DNA of 64,000 nt, from assembly GCF_033115175.1 (NCBI RefSeq), contig NC_084850.1, positions 13,609,218 through 13,673,217 of the forward strand, read 5' to 3'. Positions 10,345-20,287 of the stretch are shown here, in pieces (position 1 is the stretch's first letter; each line of letters opens with the position of its first letter). This DNA comes from Lepus europaeus (lineage: Eukaryota; Chordata; Mammalia; Lagomorpha; Leporidae). The notes beneath the pieces are model-generated. The model did no database searches. It was not told the origin of the DNA and worked only from the letters and a program-made list of their open reading frames with translations. A program made the translations under genes and the position numbers.

Positions 10345-10772
10345 TGTTGTTGTTGATTTCTCCACAATGTAGCAGTGGGTTCGTTTCTGAGAAGAGCAGC
10401 GTGGTGGGGGCAAGAGGCGCGGAGTCAACACACAGACCCCGGGAGTCCGGTGAGAGCAGGCTTGAGGCGAGCAGCCTGCAGACTCGTTTATTACAGTTGG
10501 TACAACAGCTTATATAGCCAAGACCAGCCAATCTGGTCAAGGGGCGGTCCATACCCCAACCAATCACAGCCTGTTGCCAGGCAGTTTCCACAGCCATCCA
10601 ATCACAGCCTGTCGCCAGGCAGTTTCAAATCCATCCAATCACAGCCTGTTGCCAGGCAGTTTCCAGAGCCATCCAATCACAGCCTGTCGCCAGGCAGTTT
10701 CAAAACCATTCCTGACTAACTGACGCTCGCTTGCCAGTGGCCACCTTGGCATGGCCTTCTCATTCCACTACA
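10345..10772 (-). repeat. 5' LTR of the young provirus
   Basis: Identical by eye to 8468-8895 over all 428 bp, including the four U3 units, TATATAA and AATAAA. Antisense open frames of 114 codons in the two LTRs translate identically, an independent check on that identity. It would drive minus-strand transcription through the chimeric ORF. Confidence 0.96.
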
Positions 10773-10794
10773 GTTCTTCAGTTTGTTTTGTTAA

Positions 10795-10950
10795 GTTATA
10801 AAAAATGTATTTCACAGCCTCACTTTCTTCATCTGCAAAACGTGAAAAACAGTTATATCCAACAAATAAATTTATAGTTAAGATTAAATAAGATAATGAT
10901 AATAAAGTACATAGCATAGTGCCTGACTCAACAATGCTAAGTACTAATTA
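10795..10950 (-). mobile_element. MIR-like fossil SINE
   Basis: CAGCCTCACTTTCTTCATCTGCAAAACGTG and CATAGTGCCTGACTCAACAATGCTAAGTA match the reversed MIR core and tail in order. Diverged copy. Confidence 0.6.
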
Positions 10951-11412
10951 GCACTGAATATGCATATAGATGAAGGAAAGTTGAATTTCTAATTTTGGGC
11001 ATATTGATTGGAGTTATTTGAAAGGCATCCAGTCACAATTATATCCCTATTATATTCTTTCTCACTCTCTTAAAAGACCATATCATGCTTGATCTTCTCT
11101 CCTCTAACTTCTAACACTTCATTGCTCATACTCACACTGCAAAATGCAGAAAAACTCAGAACATCCCTAAACTCCCACTTTTTCATTTATACATTTACCT
11201 GTGTCTCTGGCTGTGCTTTCTAGCTTCTTTCTTGATCCTATGGAAGAATTGTCATGCTTCTGGCTGAGTATATACCCTCGATGACTTGTGTACGAGATCC
11301 TATCCCTTTTGTATATTCAAACAATTTCCACTCCTTCCCCTTATGTCATCAAGTTGCTCCCTCTCTCCCGGATCATTGCCTTCAGCATGCAAACATTTCA
11401 ACACTGCTCTCA

Positions 11413-11443
<31 letters not shown>

Positions 11444-12071
11444 CCTCTGACACTTCACTTTCTTCTTGATTTTACAGCAAAGTTGTTTGAAATGGTTGTC
11501 TGCATTCTTGTCAGAAATTTATCTTTTCTTATTTTCTCTTGAACTATTCAAATAAGGTTTTGGCTCCACCACTCCACTGAAATTGCTCTTGTCCCAGGTT
11601 ACCAAATGACAGTCATATTGCTAGATACAGCGATTATTTCTGTCTTAATCTCATTTGGCCCATTATCAAGATTCGACACGGTTGATCACTTCTGTCTAAA
11701 CACCACCAAGTAGAATTTTAACAAGCATCGCAAAATCAACACATCCAGAATTGAGCTCCTGACAGTTTTATCCAACCTGTTTCTCCATAGTCTTTCTTGT
11801 ATCATTGAGTGGAAACTCTATTTGTCTTCTTGTTCTGGAAAACAACCTTTGCATAATCCTTGATGCCACTTTTCCTTTCAATGGCAAGAATCCAATGGCT
11901 TGTCCACTCCTATTCCCATCCTCTACAGTCTACTCTCAGTATACACATCTTTAGTCATTCTGTTAAATCCTACTAAATCATTAGTTTGCTTCCTTTCTTA
12001 AATCATCATGTATTTCCTTTCTTAAAATCCAATCAAAGCCTTCCTATCTCACTAGGACTAAAATTCAGAAT
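10951..12071. other. Interval with ancient LINE-like sequence and a poly-A run
   Basis: The stretch 11080-12000 (CATTTCTACTT-like pyrimidine-rich text; GACACGGTTGATCACTTCTG; TCCAGAATTGAGCTCCTGACAG) resembles an old mammalian LINE-type repeat I cannot name. An A run interrupts it near 11418-11444. No intact frame. Confidence 0.4.
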
Positions 12072-12075
12072 GTAA

Positions 12076-12592
12076 TGTCCCACAGATAGAATTCCAGAAG
12101 CCTGCTGGCAAATGCTAATCAACTGCTTCTACAGAAAAAAGTATGTGAGTGTATGCGATGAAACAAGGACATAAGCCTCAGCCATTCTTGCTCATTGCCC
12201 AAAAGATAGATAAACACTGGAATTTTTTCCTTGCTCTTGAATCTCAATTGTGTCTCACACCCTATTACCTTCATACCCCTACCCCCAGGGCCACCTGAAA
12301 GACCAGTTCCAGGAATTCACCCCTGACTGCTTGCTATCCCCTACCCCCACCCGCATCCCTAGCACTCCTAAAATATAAAAAGGCCGGGTCCCTGGGGGTA
12401 CAGCCTTCTGCCCCGTGTTCCATGAATGTGCACACAAGCAATTGGTCACTCACCTCTACAAATTTATTTTCCCTGAATAAATTGGGTCTCGCTGTAAATT
12501 CGTACACTACCTCCTTTCTATTCTGTGCCTCTTTTCCTAATATTTTGGTGTCCCATGTAAGGAGGCACCAATCTGCAACTCTTTTCCTAACA
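12076..12592 (+). mobile_element. Solo LTR, class I-like
   Basis: TG...CA bounded segment (TGTCCCACAG ... CCTAACA). It has a TATA-like AAATATAAAAAGG near 12370, an AATAAA near 12477 and a U5-like TTTTGGTGTCCCATG before the end. The flanking 4-mers GTAA/GTAT match at three of four bases, fitting an old gammaretrovirus-type 4-bp duplication. No internal sequence follows. The open frames 12334-12661 are LTR shadows. Confidence 0.65.
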
Positions 12593-12826
12593 GTATGCAC
12601 ACACATACCCATACACACATTTATATTCAGTATAAAGTTTAATGATTTGAAGGATTACTAGCACAAAATTTGTAAATATTAATAAAATATGTGACATTAT
12701 TGTAATAGATTCCATATAATTAATTGACTCTTCTAAAATGCTTTCCTTGATATTTGCCAAACTCTTTTATCCACGGCCAAATTATAGCTGAAGTTGATGA
12801 ATATGCTTAGTTCCAACATAAATGGT

Positions 12827-13043
12827 TGTTGCAGTTGATTTCTCAACAGTGTTGCAGTGGATTCGTTTCTGAGAGGATAAAAACAGAGTCACCACACAGA
12901 CCCCGGGAGTCGGGTGAAAGCAGGCCTGAGGCGAGCAGCCCACAGACTCGTTTATTTCAGTTAGTACAACAGCTTATATAGCCAAGACCAGCCAATCCGG
13001 TCAAGGGGCGGTCTATGCCCCAACCAATCACAGCCTGTTGCCA
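12827..13043 (-). repeat. Inverted partial LTR at the left end
   Basis: Reads as the reverse complement of U5, R and the promoter-proximal part of U3: TGTTGCAGTTGATTTCTC at the host junction, then AATAAA and TATATAA (both in reverse), ending inside a U3 CCAAT unit at GTTGCCA. It differs from the 3' LTR at several positions and lacks part of the GCCCCCACCATGCTCC stretch, so it is not freshly made. Confidence 0.9.
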
Positions 13044-13049
13044 TGTCGT

Positions 13050-13280
13050 AAAACAGTAAACAAAGTAGATGCCATCCTTATGATGGGACTTAAATTAAGA
13101 TATTATACCAATAAGATATTTAACACAGAGTCAGATATAGCGGTCCTACCACTATCACAATTAGAACTGTCGACATTGATGCAGAATAGCATGTTCTTTC
13201 AAACTTTAATGATAAATTTCCCAGGACAGGTTGACAATCACCTGCCAGCGGACAGGCTACTCCAGACACTAAAACCTTAG
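13050..13280 (+). pseudogene. pol fragment: RT connection region
   Basis: Frame ending at a TAG (13278-13280) with the pattern SQLELSTLMQNS...FPGQVDNHLPADRLLQ, as in the linker between reverse transcriptase and RNase H of class II retroviruses. The polymerase catalytic core is missing because the element begins downstream of it. Confidence 0.7.
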
Positions 13281-13316
13281 AAATAGACTATACAAAACAT
13301 GCTTTCCCTGCTAATT

Positions 13317-13915
13317 AACCTATACCCATAGCACCATGTGCGTTTACAGATGCCAACAAGTCACTGTTTGGAATAGTGATCAAATCTTTAACAGAAAAAG
13401 ATAAGATCCATGTAGAACCCCACAGGGGATCAGTACAGTTGGGAGAAATAAGAGCAATAGTCAAGGTTCTACTCCTTAGCCAAGATGGACCAGAAAATAT
13501 ATTTTCGGACAGCAAATACTCAGTACAGGTAGCAAAGACGATCTCTTTTGCAGTATTTAACCCGACCAATAAGCCAATTGACCAGATGTTCACAACACTT
13601 AAAGAGCTAACTGAGAACAGAAAATACCCATGGTATATATCACATGTAAGATCACATACTGGATTACCTGGCTTTATTTTCCAAGGCAACAGAAAGGTTG
13701 ATCGTCTTATCTCCTACAACACGGCTTGCATTGGACACTTAGAACAAGTCCGTATTTTACACCAAAAATTTCATATGTCATCAAGCAACATAAAATTGCT
13801 CTTCCCAGAGCTAACAATGAGCCAATGCAAACATCTAGTGCACTCTTGCAAGAATTGTGCACCCCTCGCCCCATTAGGCCCACTGCAACAAGCAGGAGTG
13901 AACCGCAAGGCCTAA
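13317..13915 (+). pseudogene. pol fragment: RNase H and integrase zinc domain
   Basis: Frame with RNase H landmarks: TDAN where TDGS is usual, an acidic residue in GEIRAIV, SDSKYSVQV, and HVRSHTGLPG followed by the last acidic site. It continues into the integrase N-terminal zinc-binding region: a His at HQKFH and a CKHLVHSCKNC cysteine pair. It ends at a stop just before the integrase core, which lies in another frame. Inactive. Confidence 0.8.
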
Positions 13916-13918
13916 TAA

Positions 13919-14420
13919 GCTATGGCAAGTGGACGTCACCCATGTTAACTCCTTTGGTAAACTTAAGTTTGTCCATGTGGTGGTACATACTTATTCAAAG
14001 GCTGTATTTGCAACAGCCCAATCTGGAGAAAAGGCTAGTAATGTGATAAAGACGGTTAAATCACCCATGCTGGTCCTTGGTGTCTCCTGGACCATAAAGA
14101 CTGATAACGGGCCAGTGTATACATCACAGGAATTTAATTTCTTCCTGAAATCTTGGAACATACAGTCTGCCACAGGTATCCCCTACAATCCACAGGGACA
14201 GGCAATCATGGAAAGAACTCATAGGACAATTAAAGATATCTTACAAAGACAAAAAAACAATCATATGCCCTCAGACTCACAGCTTGCTTTGACTGAGGTC
14301 CTTTTCACTATCAATTTTCTTACTTTTGATTTCCAAGGGATCAGCCCAGCTTATGAACACTGGGGATCCTTTCCATCCCAGACCCCAGTCCCTATGGTTA
14401 GGTGGAAAGACCTCCCTGAC
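13919..14420 (+). pseudogene. pol fragment: integrase catalytic core
   Basis: Core motif preserved: Asp in WQVDVTHV (codon 13932), Asp in TDNGP (codon 14103) and Glu in MERTH (codon 14211). The last two are separated by 35 residues, the classical D,D-35-E spacing. A frameshift near 14400 moves the C-terminal part into the next frame, so no full integrase can be made. Confidence 0.85.
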
Positions 14421-14571
14421 AGGAGAATGGAAAGGACCACACCCTCTGCTAACCAAGGGTCAAGGATATGCTTGTGTCTTTCCAGAGAATGCGGAACAGC
14501 CCATCTGGGTAACAGCCAGAAACATCAAGCCTGCAACTGACAGCCAATCAGAATCAGCTGAACAAGACTAA
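14400..14571 (+). pseudogene. pol fragment: integrase C-terminal domain
   Basis: GEWKGPHPLLTKGQGYACVF and EQPIWVTARNIK are typical of class II (betaretroviral) integrase tails. The frame stops after AEQD. The homologous piece forms the second half of the chimeric ORF at 9108-9896. Confidence 0.85.
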
Positions 14572-14916
14572 GAGTCCACCTTGTTAGCAGACGCACCTGC
14601 CCTATCATCCTACCCTGAGAAACTGCCCAAAGCCATATCTGTTACTGTTGTGGACCCCACTAGCTCTGGTCAGCCACTCAAACGGCCCACAGCCTGTGTG
14701 TGGTCATGCCATTCCTGATAACCATTATTCCTCATTCCTACCCCTATCTGAGCAAGAAATCCTGTGGTCTCTCAATTTAAGTGCTGGTTAGTCAATGACG
14801 GGTAAGATCCCCTGGGGGACAACCTAAGACAGGCCCAGCTGTGTACAGAGACCACATGGAAACGGGGTCAACAATGGTATGGCCAAGAATCATGCCTCCT
14901 GTTGCTCAAAAATAAA
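14572..14916 (+). other. Short 3' region in place of env
   Basis: About 345 nt between the integrase stop and the PPT, collinear with 8908-9260 (reverse) of the other provirus. No env-like frame, signal peptide or furin site. Because two separate insertions share it, it is likely the family's normal 3' structure. Confidence 0.65.
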
Positions 14917-14930
14917 TGAAAAGGGGGAAA
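14917..14930 (+). promoter_or_regulatory. Polypurine tract
   Basis: ATGAAAAGGGGGAAA run directly before the TG of the sense LTR, matching the tract of the young provirus. Confidence 0.88.
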
Positions 14931-15385
14931 TGTGGTGGAACGAGGTGAAAAGGTCATATCAAGATGGCCGCTGTGGTGAAAAGGTCATGCCAAGGTGGCC
15001 GCTGACAATAGAAACTGCCTGGCAACAGGCCGTGATTGGATGGCTTCGGAAACCACATGACAAAAGAGGAAAGCACATGACAACAGAGCTTGACTGACCG
15101 CAGGCCGTGATTGGATGGTTTCAGAAATTGCTTGGCAACAAGAGCCTGACTGGCAACAGGCTGTGATTGGTTGGGGCATAGACCGCCCCTTGACTGGATT
15201 GGCTGGTCTTGGCTATATAAGCTGTTGTACTAACTGAAATAAATGAGTCTGTGGGCTGCTCACCTCAGGCCTGCTTTCACCCGACTCCCGTGGTCTGTGT
15301 GGTGACTCTGTGCCTCTTGCCCCCACCATGCTCCTCCTCTCAGAAACAAATCCACTGCAACATTGTTGAGAAATCAACTGCAACA
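14931..15385 (+). repeat. 3' LTR of the inverted-end element
   Basis: 455-bp sense LTR, TGTGGTGGAACGAGG to GCAACA. It has about three degenerate U3 CCAAT units, TATATAA near 15215 and AATAAA near 15239. The U3 repeat number differs from the four-unit LTR at 8.5 kb and the six-unit LTR at 18.5 kb. Confidence 0.92.
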
Positions 15386-15391
15386 AATGGT

Positions 15392-16578
15392 AGTTAACAT
15401 TTTTATTTACATTAACAAATAAAATGATGTTAAATATTAAGACATATGCTGGAACGTCACCAGTTCATCATGAAGGGAATGACTTCTTCACTTGGCCATA
15501 TAGTAATTTTCAGATGTTAGAAATGTAGTATGCACAGTTACAACACTCTTTTAAGTTTAATATACAGTGATAACACTTCGTTCACATTCTTAAGTCTAGA
15601 CAGTCTATAAAAACATAAACTGAGCACTTATGTGAAATATTTTCAAGTGTACAGAGTGTAAATATCTCCAGCACATCTGATTTCAGTGTGATGCCGCTAA
15701 ATGCAGACAATAATAAATGTTCCTTAGACTCCATTATAAAGTATTTCTGTCATACAGATGCAATCGATCTATAACACTTGAAGTTATGGTCACAATTTAT
15801 AAGACACAAATTCAAGGGCATTCGTCTGGAGAGAAGGTAAGCTTCTCCATGAAAAAACAATGGTAGCAAGATGGTACTTAGATGTTGTATATCCCATTGC
15901 AAAGTGTTGGAATCAAGCTAAGAAGTGCTCTTCACTTTTATGAAGAGGCTTGTGCATTAGGGATATGAGATTATGCACAGGTAGAACTTAATTTACATAT
16001 TTATAATTAAACTTAACTATTTTTCCCAATCCTTCAATAAAGTTTTGTTAAATTTTCTATCGCAGTCTCAGTTAATACTGTAGGGAACTGCCTTTGGAAA
16101 AATACAAAAGGAACTAGACAGCTGAGCAGTAGAAACAAAGATAGGAGATAGCATTAAGCAGATAGCAATCTGGAATCAGATAACTGGTTGAGAAAGAAAA
16201 CAAGAGCAAGCTGGATGTGTGGAATATGGACAGACTTCTTTGGGATTTCTACAGATACATGAGGAGAGGAACTCAGTAGAAAGATAGGATTACTTATTGT
16301 TGAATATGATGAGAGCTTGAACTTTGGATTTTAAAGTTTAACAGTAAAGTGCTCCATTAAAGATGAGAGAACCCAGTTACATAGTTGAAATGAAGAAGAA
16401 AATGTCAGCATGTTAAAAATAACAAAAAGAGAAATCATATGACTATCTCAATGATGTTGAAAATATATTTTATTAACATATACTGTATGCTTATAAAGTG
16501 ATGTATACACTCAGTATAGTTAATAAGAGACTATATTAAAATGAGGTAAAAATAGTACTCAGGAAAGAACAATGATTA
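15392..16578. other. Interval with no recognised gene
   Basis: AT-rich sequence with many stop codons in all frames; no named repeat seen. Confidence 0.5.
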
Positions 16579-16943
16579 GAAAACTATCTCTCGGCCGGTG
16601 CCGCGGCTCAATAGGCTTTCCCTCTGCCTGTGGTGCCGGCACATCAGGTTCTAGTTCTGGTCGGGGCACCGGATTCTGTCCCGGTTGCTCCTCTTCCAAT
16701 CCAGCTCTCTGCTGTGGCCCGGGAGTGCAGTGGAGGATGGCCCAAGTGCTTGGGCCCTGCACCCGCATGGGAGACCAGGATAAGCACCTGGCTCCAGCCT
16801 TCGGATCAGCGTGGTGCGCCGGCCATGGCGGCCATTGGAGGGTGAACCAACAGTAAAGGAAGACCTTTCTCTCTGTCTCTCTCTATCTCACTGTCCACTC
16901 TGCCTGTCCCAAAAAAAAAAAAAAAGAAAGAAAACTATCTCTC
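16579..16943 (+). mobile_element. Young C-SINE with perfect target duplication
   Basis: Head GGCCGGTGCCGCGGCTCA at 16593, poly-A tail to about 16929. The 14-bp direct repeat GAAAACTATCTCTC flanks it (16579-16592, 16930-16943). Confidence 0.95.
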
Positions 16944-17170
16944 TATCTATCCATGTTAAATACAAAACAAACATGTGTCTCTACATCCCTACAGTACAAT
17001 AATTTAGAAGGATTAGATTATCCATAAATCATTCAAAGGGCGTTATCAACAGAGTGGATACAACTGATAGAATGGGAGAAAATGTTTGCAAAGTCTTCCT
17101 CTGACAAAGCATTAATATCAAGAATATGTAATTCTAAAAACTCAGCAACCAAAAATTTAAAAATTCAGTT

Positions 17171-17528
17171 AAGAAATGAGCAGAGAGAGTGTACATTTGA
17201 TGTAGAAGTTAAGATGTCACTTGGGACACTGATTTCCCATATTGAAGAGCGTGAGTTCAAGTCTTAGCTACTCTCTCTATTCCAGTTTCCTGCTAACAAG
17301 TATCCTAAGAAGTAGCAGGTGATGGCTTGGGTCCCTGTCACTTTTGTAGAAGACCCAGACTGAATTCCTGCTCTTTGCTTCCACCTGTCCCAACCACAGC
17401 TTTTGGGGGGATTTGGGTAGTAAAACAGCAGATGAGAGATCTTTCTCTTCCTCTGCATTTTTTCCCTCTGCCTTTCAAACAAATACAATATAAATAAATG
17501 CAAAATTTGTTTTAAAAAGAAATGGGCA
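17171..17528 (+). mobile_element. Old C-SINE inserted in L1
   Basis: Diverged C-SINE body (GTCACTTGGGACACTGATTTCCC ... CCTCTGCCTTTCAAACAAATAC). Flanks AAGAAATGAGCA (17171-17182) and AAGAAATGGGCA (17517-17528) are its target duplication with one mismatch. Confidence 0.85.
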
Positions 17529-17825
17529 TAAGATTTAAATAGACATTTCTCAAAAGAAGAAATACAAAAGCCAACAAATACATGAAGAAATTCACAGTAT
17601 CAGTAGCAACCAATGAAATGCAAACCAAAACCACTGAAGGACCCTTATGGGGGAGAGGGACAAGAAACTAGGCCTGGGCAAATATCAGGGGCTTCTTAAG
17701 AGGTTAGATGTTCCCCAGAGTCCAGCGGGCAGGACGCTCTCTGGGAAGGAAAAGTCAATCCCCTTCAGAGAACCTCTAGGCATGCCCAGAGCAGAGCTGC
17801 CACTCCCCTTCGGAGAGTCTCTCCG

Positions 17826-18116
17826 CACGTTCCCTCAGCACTCCCTCAGCACTCTCCTCAGCACTCTCCTCAGCACTCTCCTCAGCACGTTCCCTCAGCA
17901 CTCTCCTCAGCACGTTCCCTCAGCACTCTCCTCAGCACTCTCCTCAGCACTCTCCTCAGCACGTTCCCTCAGCACTCTCCTCAGCACTCTCCTCAGCACT
18001 CTCCTCAGCACGTTCCCTCAGCACTCTCCTCAGCACGTTCCCTCAGCACTCTCCTCAGCACTCTCCTCAGCACTCTCCTCAGCACGTTCCCTCAGCACTC
18101 TCCCTCAGCACTCTCC
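17826..18116 (+). repeat. 12/13-bp minisatellite with higher-order structure
   Basis: Tandem units CACTCTCCTCAG (12 bp) and CACGTTCCCTCAG (13 bp) alternate. A block of about 123 bp made of these units occurs twice in succession, visible as a duplicated pattern in any translated frame. It lies in the LTR's U3. The 159-codon frame over it is low-complexity and not a gene. Confidence 0.92.
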
Positions 18117-18256
18117 GGTATGCTAATTGTCCCTCCGAACCAGCCAATCCCGTGCCACCTCTGTATTCCATATGCTAATTGTCCCTCCGAACCAGCCAAT
18201 CCCGTGCCACCTCTGTATTCCATATGCTAATGGTCCCTCTGAACTGACCAATCCTA
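18117..18256 (+). repeat. Triplicated ~52-bp block with CCAAT boxes
   Basis: TATGCTAATTGTCCCTCCGA ... CAGCCAATCCCGTGCC occurs twice almost exactly and a third time diverged. Each carries an octamer-like ATGCTAAT and a CCAAT box, upstream of the LTR TATA box; enhancer role inferred. Confidence 0.8.
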
Positions 18257-18466
18257 TGCATGCGCATTAGGAATATGCTAATTCGTTGCCTATATAACCT
18301 GTGTGAAACTGCCGCTCGGGGCTCCTCACTGCCTGAGGTGGGGGCCCGTTTGCGCAAACGTTCAATAAAAACCTCGTGCTTTTTGCATCAACTGGTCTGG
18401 AGTCTGGATCTTTGGGCGTCCTCCCGAGCAAGTGGGCATCTCTGCAACTGAGAGGTCCAACACCAC

Positions 18467-18999
18467 AATGAGTGTAGTGGAATGAGAAGGCCATGCCAAG
18501 GTGGCCACTGGCAAGCGAGCATCAGTTACTCAGGAATGGCTTTGAAACCCACCTGGCAACAGAGCCTGCCTGGCAACAGGCTGTGATTGGATGGCTTTGG
18601 AAACTGCCTGGCAACAGGCTGTGATTGGATGGATTTGAAACTGCCTGGCGACAGGTTGTGATTGGATGGCTCTGAAAACTGCCTGGCGACAGGCTGTAAT
18701 TGAATGGATTTGAAACTGCCTGGCGACAGGCTGTGATTGGATGGCTGTGGAAACTGCCTGGCAACAGGCTGTGATTGGTTGGGGTATAGGCCACCCCTTG
18801 ACCAGATTGGCTGGTCTTGGCTATATAAGCTATTGTACCAACTGTAATAAACGAGTCTGCGGGCTGCTCACCTCAAGCCTGCTTTCACCCGACTCCCGGA
18901 GTCTGTGTGTTGACTCTGCGCCTCTTGCCTCTACCACGCTGCTCCTCTCAGAAACGAACCCACTGCAACATTGTTGAGAATTCAACAGCAACAAATGAG
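18467..18999 (+). mobile_element. Class II solo LTR, same family as the 8.5-kb provirus
   Basis: 521-bp LTR (18473-18993), TGTAGTGGAATGAG to CAGCAACA, with a perfect 6-bp duplication AATGAG on both sides (18467-18472, 18994-18999). It has six U3 CCAAT units against four in the young provirus, which accounts for its greater length. TATATAA near 18823 and AATAAA near 18846. It landed four bases from the end of the class I LTR. Confidence 0.94.
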
Positions 19000-19962
19000 A
19001 TATCATTTCTTTCAATAAAATGCACTTTATTATAAACATAAAAAATAAAAAATGCTGACAAATTCTGGGAAATGAAAATGCCTATAAATTGTTGTTGGTA
19101 ATGCAAATTAATACAGCTATTATGGACAACTGTATAGAAGTTCCTCAAAAAAGCTAAAAATAATTTCCCTTATAACCCAGCTATCCCACTTCTGGATATG
19201 TATTCAAAGAAAGTGAAATCAGCATGTGAAACAGATGGCTACACTCTCATGAGTATCACATCACTATTCACAATAGTCAAGATATAAAATAAATCTAGGC
19301 TTTCATTGATTGGATTAATTCAATATTGATGAATTTTAATGAATGGGTAAAAAGAGTGTAGTATACATACACAATGAAATATCATTCAGCTATGAAAAAT
19401 GATGAAATCTTGACATTAAAGCAAGATAGATGGAATTTGAAATCAGTATGTAAAGTAAAATAAACCAAATAGAAAAAAAAAACATACTGGACATCTTCTC
19501 TCATATGTAGAAAGTTTTAAAAAATGATCATCTGCATTAAAATAGTGATTACTACACACTTGGAATAAGGAAGGAGGGCAGAAGGGAGGTTGAATACTGG
19601 GTACTGAATCACAGTTAGGTCAAAGTAATCGGTCTATTATTCCACAGTGCAGTAGGATAACTCTAGGTCTCAATATGGTACTGTGTACTATACAAAGAAC
19701 AGGAAGAGAGGTGGTGGTAGGCTCCAAATATGGAGACGGGCCAGGGAGGCCCAGATGGTAATTGTTTGATTTAATCAGTTTACACTGCATGCATCTGTTC
19801 AAATATTGCACTGTGACCTCGAAGGTATACAACTATCACTTGTTAATAAAAATGTTTAAAATAAAATAAGGAAACATATTTTAATAGTTTTATTAATAAA
19901 ATAAATAAATAATAAAATAAAAATCAATTTCCAGAAGGACAGTCTGATAACTAAAAAAGTAG

Positions 19963-20258
19963 TATGAGGGTAGGTGTTATCAGGATGCCCGTGTATCATA
20001 TGAGAGAACCTGAGTTCAGTAACTGGCTCCAGCTCCTGACTCCAGCTTCTTGCTAATGTGGACTCTGGGAAGAAGTAGAGATGGCTCAGGTAATTGGGCT
20101 CCTGCCATCCACATGGGAGACCTAGACAGAGTTCCTGGCTTCTAACCAGTCTTCACCATTGCAGGCATTTGAGGAGTGAACCAGTAAATTAGAGCTCGCT
20201 CTCTTTTACTTTCTATCTTTCTGCCTCTCTGCCTCTCAAAAACAGAAAAAAAAATAGT
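19963..20258 (+). mobile_element. C-SINE, diverged
   Basis: Body GTAACTGGCTCCAGCTCCTGAC ... GGGCTCCTGCCATCCACATGGGAG ... CTGCCTCTCAAAAACAG. The head is poorly kept. Confidence 0.8.
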
Positions 20259-20287
20259 GCTATGAGATAATCTCCTGCATAGAACAT

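Larger units (their letters stand above)
8462..10778 (-). mobile_element. Class II (betaretrovirus-like) provirus, internally deleted, very young
   Basis: Complete integration footprint. GTTCTT (8462-8467) and GTTCTT (10773-10778) form a perfect 6-bp target duplication. The two LTRs (8468-8895 and 10345-10772) are 428 bp each and identical by eye. They begin TG and end CA on the minus strand. A PBS follows the 5' LTR, a polypurine tract precedes the 3' LTR, and only 1449 bp of internal sequence remains. Most of gag, all of pro and nearly all of pol are deleted, leaving one open chimeric frame. The integrase tail matches the second element at 12.8-15.4 kb, so both belong to one family. LTR identity implies recent insertion. 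The 6-bp duplication and class II integrase sequence support the class II assignment. Any link to the published rabbit retroviruses RERV-H/HRV-5 is only a hypothesis. Confidence 0.96.
12821..15391 (+). mobile_element. Class II endogenous retrovirus with inverted LTR ends
   Basis: Same family as the provirus at 8.5-10.8 kb. A perfect 6-bp direct repeat AATGGT (12821-12826, 15386-15391) brackets the whole insert. The right end is a normal sense LTR (14931-15385). The left end is a 217-bp LTR fragment in the opposite orientation (12827-13043), with the U5 terminus facing outward. Between them lie plus-strand RNase H and integrase remnants, then about 350 nt of 3' sequence and a PPT. Both junctions with host DNA are therefore U5 ends. 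Frames are broken in at least three places. No gag, pro, env or intact RT is present. Confidence 0.9.
17631..18466 (+). mobile_element. Class I (gammaretrovirus-like) solo LTR with internal minisatellite
   Basis: 828-bp LTR, TGAAGGACCC (17635) to GGTCCAACA (18462), flanked by the 4-bp target duplication CCAC (17631-17634, 18463-18466) within L1 sequence. It carries TATATAA at 18291-18297 and AATAAA at 18364-18369. U3 holds a long minisatellite and a triplicated block of about 52 bp. No internal genes remain, so it arose by LTR-LTR recombination. Confidence 0.88.
17030..19862 (+). mobile_element. L1 LINE (ORF2 end and 3' UTR), broken by three insertions
   Basis: Sense L1 segments at about 17030-17182, 17517-17634 and 18994-19862 read continuously once the inserts are ignored. 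GCAAACCAAAACCAC (to 17634) joins AATGAGATATCA (from 18994), the well-known L1 ORF2 order. The 3' end closes with AATAAAAATG and an A-rich tail near 19860. Insertions: an old C-SINE, then a class I LTR, and a class II LTR next to it. Confidence 0.9.

Noticed and set aside
10015..10356. 113-codon plus-strand frame in the provirus leader
   Set aside because: Antisense to the proviral leader and overlapping PBS and LTR; no motif.
12334..12618. 94-codon minus-strand frame
   Set aside because: It lies over a class I-like LTR promoter/U5 region on the opposite strand and has no domain.
17826..18116. CRISPR-like regular repeats
   Set aside because: Units are contiguous with no unique spacers, and the DNA is mammalian. 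It is a minisatellite.
17647..18126. 159-codon plus-strand open frame
   Set aside because: It is the minisatellite of a solo LTR read in frame: low-complexity Ser/Thr/Leu/His repeats because the unit structure happens to lack stops. Not a gene.
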